From contig NZ_CP036175.1 in assembly GCF_003261575.2 (NCBI RefSeq), positions 5,952,001 through 6,016,000 on the forward strand: 64,000 bases of DNA. The letters run 5' to 3'. Shown piece after piece: positions 56,826 to 64,000 of the stretch. This DNA is from Klebsiella huaxiensis. Lineage in GTDB: Bacteria; Pseudomonadota; Gammaproteobacteria; Enterobacterales; Enterobacteriaceae. The position numbers and the translations under genes are program-made. The notes beneath the pieces were generated by a model. That model was not told where the DNA came from. It saw only the letters and a program-made list of their open reading frames with translations, and did no database searches. Position 1 is the first letter of the stretch, and every line of letters starts with the position of its first letter.

Positions 56826-56865
56826 CCTCAAGCGTGGAATAGGGATACCCACTCCAGAATTGAGG
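56826..56865 (+). promoter_or_regulatory. Nested stem-loop covering the ribosome site of the glycyl radical enzyme gene
   Basis: CCTCAA (56826-56831) can pair with TTGAGG (56860-56865), which contains the GAGG Shine-Dalgarno before ATG 56871. Inside it TGGA pairs with TCCA (56835-56838, 56853-56856) and GGG with CCC (56842-56850). It may control translation, or be a DNA operator of the DeoR protein. A TTGACA -35 box is at 56813-56818. Confidence 0.5.
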
Positions 56866-56870
56866 TCTTT

Positions 56871-59294
56871 ATGAACGGATTACTAAGCTTCAAACCCACC
56901 AACAACGATTGTGATTTCGATCGTATCGCCAAAAAGCAAGATCAGATGTTCCACCGCGTAGCAACCATTTGCCCGGAACGTGCTGAGATCATCACCGAAT
57001 CCTTTAAACGTTCCGAAGGCAAATCGATTGTCATTCGCCGGGCGTTGGCGATGGCCGATATTCTGGAAAAGATGACCATCTATATCGAGCCGGACATGCT
57101 GATCGTCGGTAACCAGGCAAGCGCCAACTTTGCCGCGCCGGTATTCCCGGAATACTCCTTCAACTGGGTGATTGACGAACTGGACGAGTTCGACAAACGC
57201 TCAGGCGACAGCTTCCAGGTGTCTGAAGAAACCAAAGCTCGCTTGCGCGTACTTCAGGATTACTGGCAGGGCAAAACGCACCAGGATGAAGTGCTGACCA
57301 ACCTGCCGCAGATTAACCGCCTGGCGGAAAAACAGGGCGTCCTACACCGCGGCGGCATCAGTATGTCCGGCGACGGTCACATCATTCCTAACCATGACTT
57401 CGTGCTGGAAGTCGGCTACGGCGGCATGCGCGATATCGCAAAACAGCACCTGGCCGAAGATAAAGACCTGACTGAAGAGCAGACCGATTTCTACCAGGCC
57501 GTCATCATCACCATGGATGCGGCGCTGAATTACTGCAAACGTTTCTCGCTGCTGGCTAAAAAAGAAGCCGCAAAAACCGCCGACGCTAAACGCCGCGACG
57601 AACTGCTGGCGATGAGCGAAATGTTTGCTCACCTGATGGAAGGCAAAGCGCAGAATTTCTACGAAGCCGTAGAAACCGTTTATCTGACTCACCTGTTGAT
57701 GATGATCGAAAGTAACGGCCACTCCTTCTCCTTTGGTCGCTTTGACCAGTACGTCTGGCCGCTCTACGAAGCGGATATCAACTCCGGCAAAATCAGCAAA
57801 GAGAAGGCGCTGGAGATCCTGACCCACTTCTTCATCATGACTAACAGTCTGAACAAAGTTCGCCCATGGGGTCACACTCAGTACAGCGGCGGCTACCCGC
57901 TCTATTCCAACCTGATGGTTGGCGGCATGAAGCCGGACGGCACCGACGGCACCAACGACCTTTCTTATTTATCGCTGGAAGCCATGGCATTGACCGGCCT
58001 GCCGGAGCCAAACCTGAGCGTACGCTTCTCCAAAGATACTCCGCACTCACTGATGCAGGATTCAGCAAAACTGATCCGTAAAGGCTTCGGTATGCCGTCC
58101 ATCTTCTGTGACGAAGTGGTTATCCCGGCGATGATGACCCTCGGTCTGAGCGAAGAAGTCGCGCGTGAATATGCCTCAATGGGCTGCGTGGAAACCGCCA
58201 TTCCGGGCCGCTGGGGCCACCGCGCCACCGGTATGACCTACGTAAACTTCGGCAAAATCCTTGAGCTGGTGATGAACAACGGCTGCGATCCAGCAACCGG
58301 CGTACAACTGATTAAAGTAAACGGCAAAGAAGGCCGTGAGATTAACTACGAGTCATATGACGAAGTGTGGGCCGCGTGGAACCAGCTGCTAGAGTTCTAC
58401 TCCGACCTGGCAGTGGACTGTGACCTGGTCTGCGACCGCGCGCTGAAATATCACGATGCCGACGCCTTTGCCTCTGCGACCATCAACTGTTCGCTGGAGC
58501 GCGGTAAGACGTTGAAAAACGGCGGCGCAGAGTATGACTTCGTCAGCTCCTCCAACATCGGCCCTTCCGTGGTGGGCGATAGCCTGGCTGCGGTGAGAAA
58601 ACTGGTCTTTGATGACAAAGTGCTGACGCTCAAACAACTGCGCGACGCCATGGACTGCAACTTTGAAGGTATCGAAGGCGCCCGCGTGCGTAAGCTGTGC
58701 CGCAACGCGCCCAAGTTTGGTAACGATATCGACTACGTTGACTACATCGTCGCTGACGTATTCGAGTCCTATCTGAAACTGCTGCCAAAATACAAAACCG
58801 ACCGTTATGGCAAAGGTCCTAAGGGCTGTGGATACACCATGTCCACCTCCAACATCACCTCTTACGTGCCGAATGGTTTTGACGTTGGTGCGACCCCGGA
58901 TGGCCGTCTGGCGACCCTGCCGCTGAACGAAGGCGCATCACCGTGCCTTGGTGCAGATAAAGAAGGCCCGACGGCGGTGATCAACTCCGTGGCGAAGCTG
59001 CCAAACCAGAAAATTGCTGGCGGCCAGTTGTTGAATATGAAATTCACACCGAGCGCGCTGGAAGGTGACGACAACCTGGAGAAATTCACCCACTTCATGG
59101 AAGCTAGCCGCGAGAAGAATATCTTCCACAACCAGTTCAACATCATCGACTCGAATATTCTGCGCGCTGCCAAAGAGCACCCGGAAGATTATCCGAACCT
59201 GATGGTCCGCGTGGCCGGTTACTGCGCCCTGTTCTCGACGCTGATGCCGGAAGCTCAGGACGCGATTATCGCCCGTACAGAACTGGCCTGGTAA
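56871..59294 (+). CDS. Glycyl radical enzyme (PflD/YbiW-like, substrate unknown)
   Basis: An 807-residue pyruvate-formate-lyase-type enzyme. The thiyl Cys is Cys439 in MGCVETAIPG, with Glu441 following in the CxE arrangement of dehydratase and C-N lyase members; true pyruvate formate-lyase has two adjacent Cys. The glycyl radical site is Gly783 in RVAGYCALF, with Cys where most members have Ser or Thr after GY. The last residues are IIARTELAW. Needs the activase encoded 26 bases downstream and works only without oxygen. Neighbours (NagA-, NagB-like, PTS, FsaB, GldA) point to a sugar or amino-sugar phosphate as substrate. Family choice among E. coli YbiW and PflD, or another clade, needs a tree. 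Confidence 0.85.
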   Translation: MNGLLSFKPTNNDCDFDRIAKKQDQMFHRVATICPERAEIITESFKRSEGKSIVIRRALAMADILEKMTIYIEPDMLIVGNQASANFAAPVFPEYSFNWVIDELDEFDKRSGDSFQVSEETKARLRVLQDYWQGKTHQDEVLTNLPQINRLAEKQGVLHRGGISMSGDGHIIPNHDFVLEVGYGGMRDIAKQHLAEDKDLTEEQTDFYQAVIITMDAALNYCKRFSLLAKKEAAKTADAKRRDELLAMSEMFAHLMEGKAQNFYEAVETVYLTHLLMMIESNGHSFSFGRFDQYVWPLYEADINSGKISKEKALEILTHFFIMTNSLNKVRPWGHTQYSGGYPLYSNLMVGGMKPDGTDGTNDLSYLSLEAMALTGLPEPNLSVRFSKDTPHSLMQDSAKLIRKGFGMPSIFCDEVVIPAMMTLGLSEEVAREYASMGCVETAIPGRWGHRATGMTYVNFGKILELVMNNGCDPATGVQLIKVNGKEGREINYESYDEVWAAWNQLLEFYSDLAVDCDLVCDRALKYHDADAFASATINCSLERGKTLKNGGAEYDFVSSSNIGPSVVGDSLAAVRKLVFDDKVLTLKQLRDAMDCNFEGIEGARVRKLCRNAPKFGNDIDYVDYIVADVFESYLKLLPKYKTDRYGKGPKGCGYTMSTSNITSYVPNGFDVGATPDGRLATLPLNEGASPCLGADKEGPTAVINSVAKLPNQKIAGGQLLNMKFTPSALEGDDNLEKFTHFMEASREKNIFHNQFNIIDSNILRAAKEHPEDYPNLMVRVAGYCALFSTLMPEAQDAIIARTELAW

Positions 59295-59320
59295 AAAGCC
59301 AGGGTATATATGGAGGTAAT

Positions 59321-60235
59321 ATGAGAACTGGCCTGATTTCCCGTATTCAACGCTACTCGACCAAGGATGGTCCGGGGATACGCAGTACCGTATTTATGCA
59401 GCAATGTAATTTACGCTGCCAGTGGTGTGCGAATCCGGAAACCATCAGGCCAGGTTTTAACGTTTTCTGGTTTAAAGAGCGCTGCCGCCAGTGCGGCACC
59501 TGCGCTCAGGCCGCAGTTAATAACACCATCACCATGGCGAAGCCGGGTAATGGCGTGAATATCGATCGGAAAAACTGCACCAACCTGTTGGATATGGTCG
59601 ATATGTGCCCCTATGACGGCTACGAAAAAGTGGGAAAAGAGATGGCTTCCCGCGAGCTGGCCGATCTGCTGCTGCGCGATAAGTCGTTTTACGATTCCAG
59701 CCACGGCGGCGTGACTTTTTCCGGCGGTGAACCGGCTCTACAGGCCGAATTCGTCAGGGAAACCGCCCTGCTGTTAAAAGAAGCTGGCGTACATGTTTGC
59801 CTTGATACTGCAGGGCATATCCGTTGGGAGAAATTACGTCCGCTGATTGAAACGGTCGACTTGGTCTCTTACGACTTTAAAGCCTTTAATCCCGAAACCC
59901 ATCTCGCCTGCACCGGCGTGGATAACCGCCTGATCCTTGAAAATGCCAAAGCAATCGCGGCAATGGGCACACCGATGCTTGCCCGGATGGTCATCGTTCC
60001 AACGCGCAATGATGACCCGGAAGATATCCGTAAACGCCTCGATTTTATCCGCAAGCTTGGCAGTGCCGTGCTGCAGGTCGATATCCTTGAATATCATATC
60101 TATGGCGTTGGGAAGTATAAAAAACTTGGTATGCCCTATCTTCTCAACAATATTCCGGCATGCCAGCGAGAAATGACGGAACAAATAAAACACTACGCCG
60201 AAGAAATTGGTCTAAAAGCAACTATAGGCGGATAA
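59321..60235 (+). CDS. Glycyl radical enzyme activase (radical SAM)
   Basis: A 304-residue PflA-type protein. Radical SAM cluster motif CNLRCQWC, preceded by RYSTKDGPGIRSTVFMQQ. An inserted ferredoxin-like stretch holds CRQCGTC and later CTN and MCPY, as in activases of non-PFL glycyl radical enzymes. FSGGEPALQ is the SAM-binding GGE motif. It abstracts H from Gly783 of the neighbouring enzyme. GGAGGT ribosome site. Same operon. Confidence 0.93.
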   Translation: MRTGLISRIQRYSTKDGPGIRSTVFMQQCNLRCQWCANPETIRPGFNVFWFKERCRQCGTCAQAAVNNTITMAKPGNGVNIDRKNCTNLLDMVDMCPYDGYEKVGKEMASRELADLLLRDKSFYDSSHGGVTFSGGEPALQAEFVRETALLLKEAGVHVCLDTAGHIRWEKLRPLIETVDLVSYDFKAFNPETHLACTGVDNRLILENAKAIAAMGTPMLARMVIVPTRNDDPEDIRKRLDFIRKLGSAVLQVDILEYHIYGVGKYKKLGMPYLLNNIPACQREMTEQIKHYAEEIGLKATIGG

Positions 60236-60244
60236 AGGATGAAC

Positions 60245-60982
60245 ATGTTAAATTTTATTATTACTGAAACCTACAAAGAAATGAGTGAGCTATCGGCAAA
60301 TAGAATAGCTATTGCGCTAGCGAAAAAACCGGACTTGGTCATGGCTCTGCCGACCGGAGGAACGCCTGTTGGTCTTCTGGAAGAGATGTCCCGAATGGCA
60401 AAAAGTGGTGAAGTTAACTTCTCCCAGTCCAAATCATTTAACATTGATGAATATATTCCGCTAAAAAAAGACAATCCACAGAGCTATTATTGGTTTTTAG
60501 AACATTACTTTTATCAACACGCTAATATTCCATCTGAAAACACCTTTGTACCAAACGTGCTGGCCGATGATTTAACCGCAGAATGCGCACGCTATGAGCA
60601 TGAAATACAGTCACACGGCGATTTTGACATCACCATTCTGGGAATTGGTCACGACGGGCATATCGGCTTTAACGAGCCTCATGCTACTCATAGCCCCGTC
60701 TGCCATATTATCGATCTCAATGAAGAGACGATCGAAGCAAATTCTCGCTTTTTCTCGCGCAAAGAAGATGTCCCGCTGCAGGCCATAACCCTCGGCATGG
60801 GGACTATCCTGAGAAGTAAAGAGATTGTCCTGATTGCTAACGGAAAATCGAAGGCGGCAGTGATGAAACAGCTTCACGACTGCATCCGCATCGATCCGTT
60901 ATTCCCTGCATCATTCTTACTGATGCATCCTGACGTCACCATTATTTGCGACCGCGAGGCGGCATCGCTTATCAACGCGTAA
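60245..60982 (+). CDS. NagB-like glucosamine-6-phosphate deaminase/isomerase family protein
   Basis: A 245-residue protein. ALPTGGTPVGLLEEM binds phosphate, NIDEYIPL gives the general base Asp, and GIGHDGHIGFNEP retains the Asp, His and Glu of NagB. It is about 20 residues shorter than E. coli NagB (266). I chose ATG 60245 because AAGG lies six bases before it; ATG 60239 lies too close to that site. It may deaminate glucosamine 6-phosphate or a related amino-sugar phosphate, or be an isomerase of the same fold. Confidence 0.85.
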   Translation: MLNFIITETYKEMSELSANRIAIALAKKPDLVMALPTGGTPVGLLEEMSRMAKSGEVNFSQSKSFNIDEYIPLKKDNPQSYYWFLEHYFYQHANIPSENTFVPNVLADDLTAECARYEHEIQSHGDFDITILGIGHDGHIGFNEPHATHSPVCHIIDLNEETIEANSRFFSRKEDVPLQAITLGMGTILRSKEIVLIANGKSKAAVMKQLHDCIRIDPLFPASFLLMHPDVTIICDREAASLINA

Positions 60983-60991
60983 GGTGGGCAT

Positions 60992-62134
60992 ATGAAAATC
61001 CAGAGTAAACGCGTCTGGCTGGCCGGTGGATTCTATCCGGCGCAGTTAACGCTGGAAAATGGCCTGATCAGCGACATTACGCTGGGGCTGAGCGCAAATG
61101 CCGATTGCGACTACGGTTCCCTACGCATCATTCCGGGCCTTATCGATACCCACGCCCACGGAGCCTGGAACTACGATACTAACGAAAACGACCCCGAAGG
61201 GCTGCGGCGCTGGACATCACGTCTGCCGGAAGAGGGCGTTACCGCATTTTGCCCCACTACGGTCACCGATGAAGACACAACCTTACTGGCCGCGCTGGAA
61301 AATATCTCCCGCGTGATGGATGAAGGCTACCAGGGCGCGGAAATTCTCGGCATCCACCTGGAAGGACCGTTTCTTAGCCAGCTATATCGCGGCGCGCAGC
61401 CGGAAAAACAGATTCGTCCCGCCAGCGTCAGTGAGTTTCAGGCTTTTGAGCGTGCCGCCCACGGGCGCATTATCGCCATCAGCCTCGCGCCGGAAGAAGA
61501 TACCGGATTTGCCCTAACGCGCTACTGCGCGCAAAAAGGGATCGTGGTCAATATGGGCCATTCGGATGCCTCCTTCGAGCAGGCAGTGGAAGCCGTTGCC
61601 AATGGTGCAAAAAATGTGACCCACGTGTTTAACGGAATGGCGAAATATGTCAACCGCGAGCCCGGTCTGTTAGGCGCCGCGCTGCGCCTCGACGGCCTGT
61701 ATGGAGAAGTGATTGCTGACGGCATTTTCGTCAGCCTGGTCTCCGCGTCCCATCTGTATCGCATAAAAAATGATGATGACGTCATTATGATCAGCGATTC
61801 AATGAAAGCAAAAGGTTGTCCACCCGGTCGCTATATGTTCGGCGGAGAGCCGATGATTTTATGCGAAGATGGTGCAACGCGACGGGAAAACGGCGTGCTG
61901 GTCGGCAGTACGTTAAAACTTAATCGCGGACTCTATAATATGGTCGAAGGCGCGATGGTACCTTTTGGCGCGGCATTAAAATCCTGCACAATTAATCCAG
62001 CCCGACTTTTAGGTTTAGATAATCACAAAGGTAAATTACAGCGCGGTTTTGATGCCGATATCGTCGTATTAGAAGATAATTACCAGGTCAATACAACTTA
62101 TTGCAAAGGAGTCATCGCCTATTCCGTAAATTAA
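60992..62134 (+). CDS. NagA-like N-acetylglucosamine-6-phosphate deacetylase family protein
   Basis: A 380-residue amidohydrolase. GLIDTHAHG carries an HxH metal pair, HLEGPFL a metal Glu, VNMGHSDA and NVTHVFN further His, and MISDSM the catalytic Asp. This is the NagA layout; E. coli NagA has lost the HxH pair (QLNG), so a two-metal version is possible here. Would remove acetate from an N-acetyl amino-sugar 6-phosphate. Follows the NagB-like gene by 9 bases in one operon. AAGGTGGG ribosome site. Confidence 0.87.
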   Translation: MKIQSKRVWLAGGFYPAQLTLENGLISDITLGLSANADCDYGSLRIIPGLIDTHAHGAWNYDTNENDPEGLRRWTSRLPEEGVTAFCPTTVTDEDTTLLAALENISRVMDEGYQGAEILGIHLEGPFLSQLYRGAQPEKQIRPASVSEFQAFERAAHGRIIAISLAPEEDTGFALTRYCAQKGIVVNMGHSDASFEQAVEAVANGAKNVTHVFNGMAKYVNREPGLLGAALRLDGLYGEVIADGIFVSLVSASHLYRIKNDDDVIMISDSMKAKGCPPGRYMFGGEPMILCEDGATRRENGVLVGSTLKLNRGLYNMVEGAMVPFGAALKSCTINPARLLGLDNHKGKLQRGFDADIVVLEDNYQVNTTYCKGVIAYSVN

Positions 62135-62168
62135 GAATAGTTTTATCGATCTGGCATCACATAATTAA

Positions 62169-62200
62169 GCGGTTATTGAAAAATAACCGCCAATTTTTTA
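62169..62200 (+). terminator. Terminator after the NagA-like gene
   Basis: GCGGTTATT-GAAA-AATAACCGC with a GNRA tetraloop, then CAATTTTTTA. It ends the glycyl radical operon, so the PTS gene is transcribed from its own promoter. Confidence 0.88.
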
Positions 62201-62203
62201 TTG

Positions 62204-62407
62204 CCAAAATTTAATTAAAAATGAGCCTGCTAAAGAATTTAATAAAATGCGACAGAGCTAACATTAAGCCTTGATAAATTCCCTTAAAAATAAAACCACA
62301 AAAATAATATGGCTATTAATGCCGTAATACCCATCGCCGGGTCAGTCAGTATAAACAATCTATTGATTGTTGCTGGCTTCAGGAACTTTATTTCTAAGGG
62401 AACGACT
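62204..62407 (+). promoter_or_regulatory. Upstream region of the PTS gene with a palindrome
   Basis: An AT-rich stretch without a gene. AACAATC-TATT-GATTGTT at 62354-62371 is a perfect 7-bp dyad 37 bases before the start codon, either an operator for the DeoR protein or a leader hairpin. AAGGGA precedes ATG 62408. Confidence 0.45.
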
Positions 62408-64000
62408 ATGAATATATTGGGTTATCTCCAGAAGGTTGGCCGCGCGCTAATGGTGCCGGTCGCTACATTGCCCGCCGCAGCGATTTTAATGGGTATCGGG
62501 TATTGGATTGATCCCAATGGTTGGGGAAGTTCTAACGCCCTCGCGGCGTTATGCATTCAATCCGGGGCCGCCATTATCGATAATATGGGCGTACTTTTTG
62601 CTGTAGGTGTCGCTTATGGTATGTCAAAAGATAAAGACGGTGCGGCTGCGCTGGCGGGTTTCGTTGGTTTTCTCGTCTTAACCACGCTGTGTTCGCCAGC
62701 CGCCGTCGCAATGATCCAGAAGATTCCAGCAGATCAGGTCCCTGCAGCCTTCGGTAAGATTAAAAACCAGTTTATCGGTATTATGGTCGGTATCATCGCC
62801 GCCGAACTTTATAACCGCTTCAGCAGCGTCGAACTGCCCAAAGCACTCTCCTTCTTCAGCGGTCGCCGTCTGGTGCCCATAGTCACCTCCTTCGCCATGA
62901 TCGTCGTAGCCTTTGCCCTGATGTTTATCTGGCCGGTGGTATTTAGCGGTCTGGTGAGCTTTGGCGAGCATATCCAGAAACTTGGATCGGTCGGTGCCGG
63001 GATCTATGCCTTCTTCAACCGCCTGCTGATTCCGGTCGGTTTACACCACGCGCTCAACTCGGTGTTTTGGTTTGATGTCGCTGGAATTAACGATATTCCC
63101 AACTTCCTCGGCGGCGCACAGTCGCTTGCCTCAGGCAAAGCGGTACTCGGTATCACTGGCCGATACCAGGCAGGTTTCTTCCCCATTATGATGTTCGGCC
63201 TGCCGGGCGCGGCGCTGGCTATTTATCAATGCGCGCGGGCGGAAAACAAAGCCAAAGTGCTGGGTATTATGATGGCTGGTGCCTTTGCCGCCTTCTTTAC
63301 TGGCATCACCGAACCGCTGGAGTTTTCCTTCATGTTCGTTGCGCCGGTGCTGTACCTGATTCACGCGGTCCTGACCGGACTCTCAGTGTTTATCGCGGCC
63401 AGCATGCACTGGATTGCGGGTTTTGGCTTTAGCGCTGGTTTAGTCGATATGGTGCTCGCCTCCCGCAACCCGCTCGCCACGCAATGGTATCTGCTGATCC
63501 CAATGGGCCTGGTGTTCTTTGTTATCTACTACCTGGTCTTCCGCTTCACCATCATCAAATTTAATCTGATGACGCCGGGCCGCGAACTGGCTGTAGACGG
63601 AAGTGGCGCCGATGGCGAAGACCTGAATATTAGCGCAAACAAAGAGCAAAGCGCTGCAGCGCTGGCCCGCCAGTATATTGCGGCTATCGGCGGGTCTGAT
63701 AACCTGACCAACATTGATGCCTGCATCACTCGCCTGCGTTTAGGCGTTAAAGATGCTGCTCTGGTGAACGACGCGCTGGCAAGACGTTTAGGTGCCAGCG
63801 GCGTAATTCGTCTGAACAACACGAATGTGCAGATTATCGTCGGATTTGTGGCAGAGAAAATCGCCAATGAGATGAAAACTACTGGTCACGTCGACGCTGC
63901 AGAAGCTCTGCCGGTCGCCGCGGCACCTACCGCATCCAAACCACGTACGACAACCGCCACCACGGTTATCGCCGAACTGCTCTCCCCGGTCAGCGGCGAA
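62408..64000 (+). CDS. PTS permease, N-acetylglucosamine-type EIICBA (NagE-like), cut by window end
   Basis: Open from ATG 62408 to the last base, 531 residues so far. N-terminal EIIC domain (about residues 1-370) has the glucose-family pattern: MVPVATLPAAAILMGIGYW, RLLIPVGLHHALNSVFWFD, and FFTGITEPLEFSFMF. A linker leads to EIIB (about 415-490) with the phospho-Cys in NIDACITRLRL. A Thr/Ala-rich linker and then IAELLSPVSGE, the start of an EIIA domain, are cut off. E. coli NagE is 648 residues, so about 120 are missing. Imports and phosphorylates a GlcNAc-like sugar, probably the substrate of the upstream operon. Confidence 0.9.
   Translation, partial: MNILGYLQKVGRALMVPVATLPAAAILMGIGYWIDPNGWGSSNALAALCIQSGAAIIDNMGVLFAVGVAYGMSKDKDGAAALAGFVGFLVLTTLCSPAAVAMIQKIPADQVPAAFGKIKNQFIGIMVGIIAAELYNRFSSVELPKALSFFSGRRLVPIVTSFAMIVVAFALMFIWPVVFSGLVSFGEHIQKLGSVGAGIYAFFNRLLIPVGLHHALNSVFWFDVAGINDIPNFLGGAQSLASGKAVLGITGRYQAGFFPIMMFGLPGAALAIYQCARAENKAKVLGIMMAGAFAAFFTGITEPLEFSFMFVAPVLYLIHAVLTGLSVFIAASMHWIAGFGFSAGLVDMVLASRNPLATQWYLLIPMGLVFFVIYYLVFRFTIIKFNLMTPGRELAVDGSGADGEDLNISANKEQSAAALARQYIAAIGGSDNLTNIDACITRLRLGVKDAALVNDALARRLGASGVIRLNNTNVQIIVGFVAEKIANEMKTTGHVDAAEALPVAAAPTASKPRTTTATTVIAELLSPVSGE

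Noticed and set aside
60992..62134. Plain housekeeping nagBA operon
   Set aside because: The gene order, nearby glycyl radical enzyme and DeoR regulator, no nagC-like regulator in view, and the short NagB-like protein argue for a paralogous cassette; the true nag locus should be elsewhere.

Overview
The window is a chromosomal segment of an enterobacterium (Enterobacterales, most like the Klebsiella/Raoultella/Enterobacter group; I cannot fix the genus by eye). Evidence: near full-length matches from memory to E. coli housekeeping genes (rep, ppiC, ilvC, ilvY, ilvGMEDA, comM, maoP, hdfR, murI, btuB, trmA, fabR, sthA, oxyR, argECBH, ppc, fsaB, gldA), a standard rRNA operon, an ilvL attenuator, a btuB cobalamin riboswitch, an OxyS-like RNA, and REP-like palindromes of enterobacterial type.

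Layout. 1-6045: accessory block with a LysR C-terminus, a gamma-resorcylate-decarboxylase-like amidohydrolase, a decayed DUF554 (YqgA-like) membrane protein remnant, and a yegW/yegU/yegV-like cluster whose transporter is an NCS1 permease. 6049-11186: rep, a Crp-like/nucleoside phosphorylase/PnuC operon and two tandem ppiC genes. 11187-17346: an accessory sugar-acid type operon (MFS carrier, 2-hydroxyacid dehydrogenase, RraA-like, KDG-kinase-like, FCD GntR) with a CRP site and three copies of a 10-bp palindrome, then an Rrf2/DUF1360 pair. 17484-27450: ilvC, ilvY, a DUF2461 gene, and ilvLGMEDA read leftward, with ilvG intact. 27797-30620: comM, maoP, hdfR.

30676-36465: a leftward rRNA operon (16S, tRNA-Ile, tRNA-Ala, 23S, 5S, tRNA-Asp, tRNA-Trp) with P1/P2 promoters. 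Its upstream neighbour is murI (the flank of E. coli rrnB) while its downstream neighbours are tRNA-Asp, tRNA-Trp and hdfR (the flank of E. coli rrnC). The window therefore joins two loci that lie at different rRNA operons in E. coli. 36517-51982: murI, btuB, trmA, yijD, fabR, sthA, oxyR/oxyS, argH, argB, argC, argE, ppc in conserved order.

52134-64000: zinT with a Zur box, yijO, then fsaB and gldA followed by an unusual cassette: a DeoR regulator, a glycyl radical enzyme and its activase, a NagB-like isomerase/deaminase, a NagA-like deacetylase and an N-acetylglucosamine-type PTS permease cut by the window end. In E. coli the frw PTS and pflCD occupy this neighbourhood. The set suggests anaerobic breakdown of an amino-sugar or anhydro-sugar phosphate through glycyl radical chemistry, FsaB aldol cleavage and GldA reduction. 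It is the best candidate here for an undescribed pathway.
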